This document shows positions 43,223 to 52,240 of a DNA stretch of 64,000 bases, piece by piece. The position numbers and the translations under genes were made by a program. The notes beneath the pieces were generated by a model, which saw nothing but the letters and a program-made list of their open reading frames with translations, was not told where the DNA came from and ran no database searches. This stretch comes from an uncultured Pelagibacteraceae bacterium (GTDB lineage Bacteria > Pseudomonadota > Alphaproteobacteria > Pelagibacterales > Pelagibacteraceae). How positions within the stretch are numbered: position 1 is the stretch's first letter; every line of letters begins with the position of its first letter. The DNA lies in NCBI GenBank assembly GCA_902522385.1, contig CABYVK010000001.1, positions 1 through 64,000 of the forward strand, in the 5' to 3' direction.

Positions 43223-44298
43223 GGCTTTACTGCTAATTTTTTTCTAAAATTTGAAATAAATCTTCTTATAAAAGCTGCTCCAACACCTAAAATAACAGCA
43301 AACATAATTGTAAATAATCCATAAAAGAAAGGCATTTCATTTGAAAAATCAATAATGAATGTTGAAAAGAAGTTTAAATCTGAACTTGTTGCTATACTGG
43401 TTCCGTTAATTATTTGATCAGCAAAAAAAGTATCGTATGCAATTGCTATACCTACTATAAGTAACAAAATTGCTAATAACGCTCTTAAACCAGAACTGTC
43501 AATTCTTTCACCTAATTTTTGCCCAACCTGAACTCCTATTATAGACCCTACAACCAACATAAGAACTAGAAATAAATCTATAGATCCATAATTAAATGAA
43601 TGAAGAAAAGTAACAACCACACTTACAAAAATTGTTACAAATAAAGAGGTACCAGGAACTAATTTAGTAGGCATTTTAATTATATAAATCATTGCAGGAA
43701 CTAAAATAAAAGCACCTCCGATTCCCATAATAGCTGCAATAAATCCAACTAATAGACCAATTATAATTGGTGTAAAAATACTTTCATATAATTTAGACTT
43801 TGGAAATCTCATTCTTAGAGGAAGACCATGTATCCAATAATGAACATGTAACTTTTTTTTAACTACAACGTTTCTTTTTGCTTTATCTATTTCACCTAAG
43901 CTTTCAACAAGCATTAGAGTTCCAATTATTGCTAATATATACATGTAAGCTAAAGAAATAACTGTATCAATTTTTCCAATACCTTTAAAATATGTAAAAG
44001 TATAAATACCTAACGAAGTCCCAATAACACCGCCAACAACAATGATAGATCCCATTTTATAATCTAAAGTGTTTTTTAAATAATGAGTGGTAGATCCTGA
44101 AACTGATGTAGCTAAAATATTATTTGCTTCATTGGCAACTGCGTATGCAGGAGGTATTCCTAAAAAAATCAGAAAGGGCGTCATTAAAAACCCACCACCA
44201 ACACCAAATAAACCTGAAAGAACTCCAACAATTGCACTCAATAAAAGTATTTCGATAGGGTTAACAAAAACTTGAGCAATCGGTAAAAATACTTCCAT
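43219..44298 (-). CDS. TSUP family sulfite exporter TauE/SafE-like protein
   Basis: 359 aa; 'LSGLFGVGGGFLMTPFLIFLGIPPAYAVA...S', second repeat 'AAIMGIGGAFILVPAMIYIIKMPTKLVPGTSLF'. Confidence 0.9.
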   Translation of the reverse strand: MEVFLPIAQVFVNPIEILLLSAIVGVLSGLFGVGGGFLMTPFLIFLGIPPAYAVANEANNILATSVSGSTTHYLKNTLDYKMGSIIVVGGVIGTSLGIYTFTYFKGIGKIDTVISLAYMYILAIIGTLMLVESLGEIDKAKRNVVVKKKLHVHYWIHGLPLRMRFPKSKLYESIFTPIIIGLLVGFIAAIMGIGGAFILVPAMIYIIKMPTKLVPGTSLFVTIFVSVVVTFLHSFNYGSIDLFLVLMLVVGSIIGVQVGQKLGERIDSSGLRALLAILLLIVGIAIAYDTFFADQIINGTSIATSSDLNFFSTFIIDFSNEMPFFYGLFTIMFAVILGVGAAFIRRFISNFRKKLAVKP

Positions 44299-44328
44299 AA
44301 ATAATTTTAAAAGTTGTTAAAAAACAAC

Positions 44329-44475
44329 TTAGTTAAAAGTGATAAAAGTTCCAACTAAAATCACTCCCCAGTAAGCTGTTAAGCTTGCTATAATTCCTGC
44401 TTTGATAAATTTAATTTTTAAGTTAGAGAGTTTGTTTGTAATTTTTACATTTGAAAGTAACATCAAATCCGTCAT
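44329..44475 (-). CDS. Small membrane protein (about 48 aa) downstream of the aprA cluster; start uncertain (ORF track 44547)
   Basis: Internal start gives MTDLMLLSNVKITNKLSNLKIKFIKAGIIASLTAYWGVILVGTFITFN, one TM; co-directional with apr genes and tauE. Confidence 0.5.
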   Translation of the reverse strand: MTDLMLLSNVKITNKLSNLKIKFIKAGIIASLTAYWGVILVGTFITFN

Positions 44476-44527
44476 TACACCCACAATGAAATTTGTCAAA
44501 CAATTATTTATAAATTGGTATTTTTTT

Positions 44528-44878
44528 TTAATAGATCGTTGCCCCAAAAACTTTCAGCATGTTGTCTTCTACTCCTAAGACCAATCTTCCAAGAAACTCT
44601 CCTGGGATTTCTTTGTTTGTTTGTTTGATCAGAACAGTTATATGATCTCCTCTTCTTAAGCATCCAAAAGGTTCAAAAGTCTCTTTAAGATTAGTAATTA
44701 GCTTATTATTAGCCCATTGTTTACCAAGCTCTACCTCGTTTGCACCAAAAAGCATTTGTGTAGAGAAATCTCTAGTAAAACCCCCATAATCTTTAAGATT
44801 AGAAGATTTAACTAAATTATCCCAAATAGGTTTAGCTAATTCATATATTTCATCATCTGTTTTCGATAAAATATCCAT
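44528..44878 (-). CDS. Uncharacterised conserved-looking protein directly downstream of aprA
   Basis: 116 aa ORF, 21 nt after the aprA stop, co-directional; no family recognised. Confidence 0.75.
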   Translation of the reverse strand: MDILSKTDDEIYELAKPIWDNLVKSSNLKDYGGFTRDFSTQMLFGANEVELGKQWANNKLITNLKETFEPFGCLRRGDHITVLIKQTNKEIPGEFLGRLVLGVEDNMLKVFGATIY

Positions 44879-44899
44879 GTGATTTAATTTAACCTTGTG

Positions 44900-46759
44900 T
44901 TACGAGGCTTTTTTCTTCTCGTTCTCATCCACTATGTGATAGACAGGAACTTTTTCCATACTAAATTTACCAGTTTTAGGATCTCTTCTTGAAACTGTTA
45001 AACAATGCCAATTATCATCATCAAGTTTCATGTGATCACCTCTGTAATAGTATCCTGGCCATCTAGTTTCTTCTCTAAACATAGTGTGCTCTGTTACACA
45101 CTGTGATGTCAAAGCTCTGTGTTTGAGCTCCCATGCTCTCATAAGTTGGTGATAATCCTCAGCTCCTACGTTTTCAAGATCTTCCTCAAGCCAAGCTAAC
45201 AACTCTAATCCCCTTTTTAACATATTAGCATTAGTCATATAGTTTGTGGCTATTCCACCTACATATTCATCCATTATTCTTTGTAAACGCTGTAAGCCTT
45301 GAATAGGTGAGATATAGCTTGGAGATACTGTTCCTCCAGTAATCTCATTTTGAGCTATTGTATAGTTTTCTAAAGGTTTATAAACTTTAGCTTTAAACTC
45401 TTCACATTGTTCATCTGATACCTTTAAACCTTCTGCTTTTTTATCCTCAATGTATTTTACAGCTGCTTTTGCCGCCAATCTTCCCTCAGTAAATGAGCCT
45501 GATGAAAATTTATGAGCACTCCCACCTACAGTATCGCCTGCTCCAAATAATCCATCAATTGTTAACATTCTATTATAACCCCAGAAGTACTCCGGTGGAG
45601 ACAAATCTTCTGGTCCACTTACCCAAGCTCCAGAACAAGTAGCATGAGAACCCATTACGTAAGGTTCTGAAGTTGTTAATTCAGGATTTGTATATTTTGG
45701 GTCAATATTTTGAGATGCCCAGACTACTGCTTGACCTACTGTCATTCCTAAAAAGTTTTCCCAACCAACAGTTTCTAAATGTGGATCTTGGAAAGCTTCA
45801 GTAGTAACCATATGGATTGGTCCACCACCTGCTATTGTTTCTTGAATAAAAGCATGGTTTCTTAAACACGTAGGTGTTGGATGGTGATCTATGTATTCAC
45901 CTACTAATTCTTTAGTCTGGTCGTACCATTTCTTCTCATAGTTTTCACCATTCGCATTTTGTGTATATGTTTTTAAATGTAAGAAGTAAGCTCCGACAGG
46001 TCCATATCCATCTTTAAATCTACATAACACAATTCTATTTTCCATTTGAGTCATCTTAGCACCAGCAGCAATTGGTAATGCATAAGCTGAACCATTGCTC
46101 CAAGGAGCATACCAAGTTCTACCCATACCTTCACCAACAGCTCTTGGCTTAAATATGTGTGAAGCTCCTCCTGCTGCAACAATTACTGCCTTTGCTCTAA
46201 ATACATGAAAATCACCTGTTCTCATGTTAAATCCAACAGCTCCACCTACTCTATTCTCTTTAGCCTCATCCATTAAAAGATGAGTAATCATAATTCTATT
46301 ATAAATTTTGTCTGCAGACTTTTTTGCTGCTTCTGCAACTATAGGCTTATAACTTTCACCATGGATCATTATCTGCCACTTACCTTCTCTTAAATATCTT
46401 CCAGTCTCTTCATTTTTCATCATAGGAAGACCCCATTCGTCAAACATATGAACAGTTGAGTCTACATGACGAGCCATATCATACCCTAAATCTTCTCTAA
46501 CCATTCCCATCAAATCATTTCTTGCGTATCTGACATGATCTTCGGGTTGGTTTTCACCCCACTGCATACCCATGTAACAATTAATTGCGTAAAGACCTTG
46601 AGCTACTGCCCCACTTCTATCTATGTTTGCTTTTTCAACACAAACAATTTTCATGTCTCTGCCCCAGTGCCTTGCTTCGAAAGTTGCACCAGTACCAGCC
46701 ATACCTCCACCAACAACTAGTACATCACAGTCCTCGTAATGAGTTTTGTGCTTAGCCAT
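44900..46759 (-). CDS. aprA: Adenylylsulfate reductase alpha subunit
   Basis: 619 aa; 'DCDVLVVGGGMAGTGATFEARHWGRDMKIVCVEKANIDRSGAVAQGLYAINCYMG', 'EHTMFREETRWPGYYYRGDHMKLDDDNWHCLTVSRRDPKTG'. Confidence 0.96.
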   Translation of the reverse strand: MAKHKTHYEDCDVLVVGGGMAGTGATFEARHWGRDMKIVCVEKANIDRSGAVAQGLYAINCYMGMQWGENQPEDHVRYARNDLMGMVREDLGYDMARHVDSTVHMFDEWGLPMMKNEETGRYLREGKWQIMIHGESYKPIVAEAAKKSADKIYNRIMITHLLMDEAKENRVGGAVGFNMRTGDFHVFRAKAVIVAAGGASHIFKPRAVGEGMGRTWYAPWSNGSAYALPIAAGAKMTQMENRIVLCRFKDGYGPVGAYFLHLKTYTQNANGENYEKKWYDQTKELVGEYIDHHPTPTCLRNHAFIQETIAGGGPIHMVTTEAFQDPHLETVGWENFLGMTVGQAVVWASQNIDPKYTNPELTTSEPYVMGSHATCSGAWVSGPEDLSPPEYFWGYNRMLTIDGLFGAGDTVGGSAHKFSSGSFTEGRLAAKAAVKYIEDKKAEGLKVSDEQCEEFKAKVYKPLENYTIAQNEITGGTVSPSYISPIQGLQRLQRIMDEYVGGIATNYMTNANMLKRGLELLAWLEEDLENVGAEDYHQLMRAWELKHRALTSQCVTEHTMFREETRWPGYYYRGDHMKLDDDNWHCLTVSRRDPKTGKFSMEKVPVYHIVDENEKKKAS

Positions 46760-47229
46760 TAGTAATAAACTCCCTTTTTAAATGACTCTTTTGGAACTGC
46801 AGGAAGTTCACCATCTATATTTAATCCTTCAGGTTCAGAATAAAGTCTTTGTGAATTTAATTCTCCTTGTTTTATTTTTTCACCATCTGCAAGTTTAGGA
46901 ATAAATTTTCCCCATGGTTTAGTTGTTATTGGTGAAACAAAGTCTTTTGTTGTTCCATTTCTAAATTTTATTTTCCATGAAATAGTTCCTTTTTCCTCTT
47001 CACGTCTTACTCTAACGCTATGTCCCATTGGAGCAAAATCTGCATAACCTCTAACGTCAATGGCATGATTTGGGCATGCTTTTACACACGAGTAACATTC
47101 CCAACAAAAATTAGGTTCTATATTTTTTGCACGTCTAATGTTTTCATCAATGTGCATTATATCAGATGGACAAATGTCTACGCAGTGACCACATCCATCA
47201 CACCTAGTCATATATACAAATGTTGACAT
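46759..47229 (-). CDS. aprB: Adenylylsulfate reductase beta subunit (2x 4Fe-4S)
   Basis: 156 aa; 'TRCDGCGHCVDICPSDIMHID', 'CWECYSCVKACPNHAIDVRGYADFAPMGHSV'. Confidence 0.96.
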   Translation of the reverse strand: MSTFVYMTRCDGCGHCVDICPSDIMHIDENIRRAKNIEPNFCWECYSCVKACPNHAIDVRGYADFAPMGHSVRVRREEEKGTISWKIKFRNGTTKDFVSPITTKPWGKFIPKLADGEKIKQGELNSQRLYSEPEGLNIDGELPAVPKESFKKGVYY

Positions 47230-47260
47230 AATTTATTTTCTTTCCTTTTTTGTTATCATA

Positions 47261-48055
47261 TTAATAATGTTTTGGCTCTTCTCTTTTTATTCCCAGGCCA
47301 AATTGCTCAGGCGCATCTGCAGGAGGTGGTAAATTATCTCTAGAACCATCTGCTTCAGCTAAATTCTTTTGTATTGCTGCTCCAGGTTTGTAGAACATAT
47401 GGGCAAATTTTGACCAATAAACTCCACCAAATAAAACTAAATTTGAAACTACAAACAATGCAAAAAATAAGAATGATAAACCTACATGACCGTTAAATTG
47501 AGTGTAAGACCAAGCTAGCCCAAAAGTTGAACATGCTAATAATGCTAGAACAAACAAATCAGCTTTAATAATTCTATACCACGGGTGTGCTTCAGCAGAA
47601 ACATCTACTCTTAAAAAAAACCAAAACCAAAATCCACCAACACATGTAAGTATTGCACCTACATGCCATAGCATTGACCACAATGTGGAGGAAGTTTTAT
47701 CTTCACCTGTATAACAAAACACTAAAATTGCTGAGGCAATCCAAAAGATTATAGTTCCATACATACCAAGAACATGTGCCAACCTTCTTTTTCCAAAACC
47801 TAATTCTGATGTTGTTCCAATGTCATAAACAGTAGTCTTAGCAATAATTTTTGCCTTCTCAGTTGCTCCAACCTCTCTTGTTGCCTGCAGTTTTGCTTTT
47901 TTTGCATTGTTAAAGAAATAAGTTAAATTTTTGTGGTGTATCATCTGAATAATTGTTCCAAAAGCAATTAAAAGAACCATTGCAATTATAAAACCTTGCA
48001 TAACAACAGTAGGAACTACTTCTGACAATAACGAAAATGGATTTGTTTCAAGCAT
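47261..48055 (-). CDS. aprM: AprM-like membrane subunit of the APS reductase complex
   Basis: 264 aa, multiple TM; 'GTTSELGFGKRRLAHVLGMYGTIIFW'; heme b-type NarI-like membrane protein upstream of aprBA. Confidence 0.8.
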   Translation of the reverse strand: MLETNPFSLLSEVVPTVVMQGFIIAMVLLIAFGTIIQMIHHKNLTYFFNNAKKAKLQATREVGATEKAKIIAKTTVYDIGTTSELGFGKRRLAHVLGMYGTIIFWIASAILVFCYTGEDKTSSTLWSMLWHVGAILTCVGGFWFWFFLRVDVSAEAHPWYRIIKADLFVLALLACSTFGLAWSYTQFNGHVGLSFLFFALFVVSNLVLFGGVYWSKFAHMFYKPGAAIQKNLAEADGSRDNLPPPADAPEQFGLGIKREEPKHY

Positions 48056-48169
48056 TTTACCCTTATAGTAAATTATTTTGAATAATTTTAAAGTTTTCTA
48101 ATCTAGATAACCCATCAGATCAACAAAAACTATTGATAAATTTGTCTTTAATAACAACTAAAAAAATAT

Positions 48170-48565
48170 TTACTTTCTTTTGTAATGTTGTTTTTTTGAG
48201 ATCACAGACCTAACACCACCTTGCGGATTCTCTACATCACCTTCTCTTCTTGGAATTAAATGAATATGACAATGCATGATTGACTGCCCAGCAACTTTTC
48301 CAGCATTTGTGCCAATATTGAAACCTTTAACACTTGAATCTTGTTTTAAAATTTTTTCTTTAGTTTTTAAAATTAACTCATTGCATGCCTGAATTTCTTC
48401 ATTAGTAAGCTCAAAGTAAGTCTCAACATGTCTTTTAGGCACTATAAGACTATGAAGTTCTGAAACAGGATAACTATCTATTGACGAATAAGCTAATTGG
48501 TTTTCAAAACGAAGCTGATCTTTTCTGATTTTGCAAAATATACATGGGTTGTTTGGATCTTTCAT
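48170..48565 (-). CDS. HIT family protein
   Basis: 131 aa; 'CIFCKI', 'HSLIVPKRHVETYFEL', 'QSIMHCHIHLIPRR'. Confidence 0.92.
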   Translation of the reverse strand: MKDPNNPCIFCKIRKDQLRFENQLAYSSIDSYPVSELHSLIVPKRHVETYFELTNEEIQACNELILKTKEKILKQDSSVKGFNIGTNAGKVAGQSIMHCHIHLIPRREGDVENPQGGVRSVISKKQHYKRK

Positions 48566-48567
48566 AT

Positions 48568-49311
48568 TTAAATAAGAGAGTTGTATATTTTATTTAACTT
48601 AATGTAACAATTAGTCTTTCTTCTCTTCCATTTAAGATCGTTTATTTTTGAAACTGATGTTACTCCTTTACCAGATCCAATAAGAATTACCTCTTCATAA
48701 TCATTAATTGATTTAATTGAAATATCTTTAAAATTAATTTTTATTTTTTTACTAATAAATTTAAGGGTGTTTCCAAAATAACAATTTTTTTTTGGTGAAA
48801 AGATCTTTCCATTTTTCACAAAAACTAAATTTGAGGTACCAGTTTCTAAAATCTTATTTTTTGTAATTAAGGCAATATCAAATTTAGTTGAGTCAACTTT
48901 ACTTAATTTAGATAGTATTTTTTTATAATATAAATTTTTGTATTTCGGCTCTACTCTTTTAAATTTAAACAATAATAGATTAAATTTACTCTTTGGTTTT
49001 GGTCTTTTTCTAATTGATACTGATATTAATTTTTTATTTAATGCTAAACGAAACAAATTATCAGGACCTTTGTATAAATTATTTTCGTTGATTAAATATT
49101 TAATAATGTTTTTTAAATTTTTTTTTCTTATTCCATATTTTTTTGAAGATTTTATTAAGTTTTCTATATGCGGTTTTAAAAGTATTAGCTTAGGAGGTTT
49201 TCCAACCATTCGCATTGTAGTAAATACACCCCTAGATCCCCAAAGGTCTTTGAAAGTAACTTCTTTAAGATTACTTAGCTGATAAGATTTTTTTAATAAT
49301 AGTGTTGCCAT
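48568..49311 (-). CDS. pabC: Class IV aminotransferase, likely 4-amino-4-deoxychorismate lyase
   Basis: 247 aa; 'ILETGTSNLVFVKNGKIFSPKKNCYFGNT', adjacent to pabA/pabB. Confidence 0.75.
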   Translation of the reverse strand: MATLLLKKSYQLSNLKEVTFKDLWGSRGVFTTMRMVGKPPKLILLKPHIENLIKSSKKYGIRKKNLKNIIKYLINENNLYKGPDNLFRLALNKKLISVSIRKRPKPKSKFNLLLFKFKRVEPKYKNLYYKKILSKLSKVDSTKFDIALITKNKILETGTSNLVFVKNGKIFSPKKNCYFGNTLKFISKKIKINFKDISIKSINDYEEVILIGSGKGVTSVSKINDLKWKRRKTNCYIKLNKIYNSLI

Positions 49312-49831
49312 TTTCTGTTAAAAAAGATTCTGGGTGAAATTGAAATCCATAAATTTTATTTTGATTATCTTCAAGACCCATTGGTATTTTTGTTTTACTA
49401 CATCTCATAGTTATTTTAATTGAATTCGATTTAAATGGCTCCATTAATTTTAATGAATGATATCTTCCAACCTTAAACTGTTGATTATTTTTAAAAATTT
49501 TACTTTGATTATTTGTTTTTATTTTGGATTGAAAGCCATGATAAATTTTTTTTTGTTGTATGATTTTACCACCTTCATTATATAAAATCATTTGATAGCC
49601 AAGACAAATACCAATAATTTTTTTCCTTCCTTTGTATTTTTTATAAATTTTCGATGTAGTAGGATAATCCTTTGGTGATCCAGGTCCTGGTGACAAAACG
49701 ATTACATCACACTTATCAAGAAATTTATCATTTAACTCATAATAGTTTGAGCAAATTACTTTGTCGAATTTTGCAAATTGATGAACAACATTCCAGGTAA
49801 AAGAGTCTTGATGATCTATAATATAAATCAT
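49271..49831 (-). CDS. pabA: Aminodeoxychorismate/anthranilate synthase glutamine amidotransferase component
   Basis: 186 aa; 'IIDHQDSFTWNVVHQF', 'LSPGPGSPKDYP', 'GICLGYQMI', 'GFQFHPESFLTENG'. Confidence 0.85.
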   Translation of the reverse strand: MIYIIDHQDSFTWNVVHQFAKFDKVICSNYYELNDKFLDKCDVIVLSPGPGSPKDYPTTSKIYKKYKGRKKIIGICLGYQMILYNEGGKIIQQKKIYHGFQSKIKTNNQSKIFKNNQQFKVGRYHSLKLMEPFKSNSIKITMRCSKTKIPMGLEDNQNKIYGFQFHPESFLTENGNTIIKKILSAK

Positions 49832-51042
49832 TTAAATAACTCCAATAGAGATTTTGCTTTTATGTAATTTTCATTAAATTCTTTCTTTGGTGAACTATCC
49901 AATACTACACCAGACGCTGCAGAGATCTCTGATTGATTTTTAAAATTTAATATAGACCTAATAATTATATTAAACTTCATATCTTGATTAAATTTAATAA
50001 ATCCAAAACTTCCTGTAAAAATGTTTCTACTTTCTTTTTCTTGTTTGTTTAAAAGTTCTAAAGTTCTAATTTTAGGACAACCAATTACAGATCCCCCTGG
50101 CATCATTGCCTTAATGATATCAATCAATTTTGTATTTTTATTTAATATTCCACCAATTGAAGTCACATAATGAAAAAGATGTTTGTATTCCTCGACATAT
50201 TTTTTTTTGATTATTTTAACACTTCCTGGTTTACAAATTTTAGATAAATCACTTCTTTCCATATCAACTATCATGTTATGTTCTTTGGTTTCTTTTTCGT
50301 TAGTTTTAAAATATTTAAGAGCTATATTTTTATTGGATAATAATTTTTTCTTAAAAGTTCCAGCTATTGGTTTGGTAATTATTTTGTTTTTTTTCTTATC
50401 AATTAATGTTTCGGGAGAGCAACTTACTATAGAGTAATCCTTATCTTTTATCATAAATGACTCTGGGGATGCATTAACACGCATTAATTTCCAAAAAAAA
50501 TTAACAGGATTAATTAATGATTTGTTTTTATATTTTGTACAAATTTTAATTTGATAAGTCTCACCCTCTTTTATTTTTTTTGAGAATAATTCAAATATTT
50601 TTTTATATTTTGCATAAGAAATATTAGTCTTGAAAGGACTTAGTATTTGAGTTTTTTTGAAATGATAATTGAATGTATGTTTTTTTATATTGGATATAAC
50701 TTTAATATCTTTTCTAATTTTAATTATGGTCTCAGGTTTATAAAATATTCCTTTATAAAAATTTATCCTTTTTTTATTTTTTAAATTAATACCAATTAAA
50801 TTACATAAAATTTCATAACCGAAAAAACCAAGATATAAATCTGTTTCTTTTTTATATTTTTTTTTCTCTAACATATTTAGAAATTCATGAATATTTTTTT
50901 TTGTTAGAATAATTTTTTTAGAAAAATCGGTGTAAATATTATACCCATCATCTACTTTATAAATTATTAAAGGTTTATCTGATTGATACAGATCCTCTAA
51001 ATATGGGTTAAACTTAAACTTATGCTGGCTGAGTTCTTTCAA
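49828..51042 (-). CDS. pabB: Aminodeoxychorismate synthase component I (chorismate-binding)
   Basis: 404 aa; 'KIKEGETYQIKICTKY', 'IVSCSPETLIDKKKNKIITKPIAGTFKK', 'MMPGGSVIGCPKIRTLELLNKQE'. Confidence 0.85.
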   Translation of the reverse strand: MKELSQHKFKFNPYLEDLYQSDKPLIIYKVDDGYNIYTDFSKKIILTKKNIHEFLNMLEKKKYKKETDLYLGFFGYEILCNLIGINLKNKKRINFYKGIFYKPETIIKIRKDIKVISNIKKHTFNYHFKKTQILSPFKTNISYAKYKKIFELFSKKIKEGETYQIKICTKYKNKSLINPVNFFWKLMRVNASPESFMIKDKDYSIVSCSPETLIDKKKNKIITKPIAGTFKKKLLSNKNIALKYFKTNEKETKEHNMIVDMERSDLSKICKPGSVKIIKKKYVEEYKHLFHYVTSIGGILNKNTKLIDIIKAMMPGGSVIGCPKIRTLELLNKQEKESRNIFTGSFGFIKFNQDMKFNIIIRSILNFKNQSEISAASGVVLDSSPKKEFNENYIKAKSLLELFK

Positions 51043-52240
51043 TTGCTTTCTCTATTATAGGTAAATGTATCAGACCTGCAAATAATGATAATGCGATAGA
51101 TCCGTACCATGCATAGTCAAAATTTCCGTTTAATTCATAAAATACACCACCTAGATATGCTCCTAGGAAAGAACCAATTTGATGGCTTACAAAAACTATT
51201 CCATATAAAAGCCCAACATATTTTGTACCAAATATGTGTGCAACAATTCCATTTGTTGGAGGAACTGTAGATAACCATAAAAAACCAAAAGTAACTCCAA
51301 AAACTACCGAGTTAAATATACTCGGCGGTAAGAAAATAAAATAAATTATAGAAACACCTCTTAATAGATAAATGGCGCTTAAAATTTTTTTCTTACTATA
51401 CCTTGTTGATAAATAACCACTGGTAATCGTACCGGCCATATTAAATACACCGATCAAAGCTAAAACCATTGCAGGTGTCCAATCAGGCAAACCTTTATCT
51501 GCCATATAAGTAGGAATGTGTGTTGCTACTAAAGCAATATGCCAACCACAAACAAAAAAACCTAAAGTTAGATAAATAAAACTTTTGTTTGCAAATGCCT
51601 CTATTAGAGCCTCTCTTGCTGTTTGATTATTATCTTGATTAACTCCTACAGGTATTTTTGGAGTGCTAACAAACAAAGCTACCACTAATCCTAATCCTAA
51701 AAGAAGAGAAAAATATAAAAGAGTATTCTCCCAGCCTGTTTCAACTAAGGAATATCTTACAAGTAAAGGTGATACAAAATATCCAAATGAACCTGCACAT
51801 GTAACAATTCCTGTTGCAATAGTTCTATTAGATGCTGGAAAATGTTTAGCTACTACTGATACTGGGATACCTATTGCAGTGGAGCCTAACCCAATTCCAA
51901 TCATCACTCCTATAGTTAAAGTAAAATAACCTCCAGTATTATAGCCAGAATAAAAAAGCAAAACCCCAACTAAATAAAAACCAAAGCCAATAAATATTGC
52001 AACTGCTCCTCCGTATTTATCGGTAATTACACCAAACAAAGGACTAAACACTCCCCACAGTAATAACTGTAATCCCATAACAAATCCGAAATGAGAAATG
52101 GAAATATCTAAGTCAGTATTAAAATCAAAATAAAATAATCCAAAGGTTTGTCTTATTCCTAGAGAAATTATTACGACTATAGAAGCAGCAATTAAAGTAA
52201 TTAGTGCATTTTTGCTAATAGTAAAACTTTCTGAACTCAT
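51020..52240 (-). CDS. MFS transporter (OFA/monocarboxylate-like)
   Basis: 406 aa, 12 TM; 'GLQLLLWGVFSPLFGVITDKYGG', 'GFLWLSTVPPTNGIVAHIFG'. Confidence 0.88.
   Translation of the reverse strand: MSSESFTISKNALITLIAASIVVIISLGIRQTFGLFYFDFNTDLDISISHFGFVMGLQLLLWGVFSPLFGVITDKYGGAVAIFIGFGFYLVGVLLFYSGYNTGGYFTLTIGVMIGIGLGSTAIGIPVSVVAKHFPASNRTIATGIVTCAGSFGYFVSPLLVRYSLVETGWENTLLYFSLLLGLGLVVALFVSTPKIPVGVNQDNNQTAREALIEAFANKSFIYLTLGFFVCGWHIALVATHIPTYMADKGLPDWTPAMVLALIGVFNMAGTITSGYLSTRYSKKKILSAIYLLRGVSIIYFIFLPPSIFNSVVFGVTFGFLWLSTVPPTNGIVAHIFGTKYVGLLYGIVFVSHQIGSFLGAYLGGVFYELNGNFDYAWYGSIALSLFAGLIHLPIIEKAIERTQPA

Noticed and set aside
44311-44330. AAGTTGTT/AACAACTT hairpin before tauE
   Set aside because: Short, purely AT-dominated stem without a convincing U-tail; could occur by chance and is not reported as a terminator
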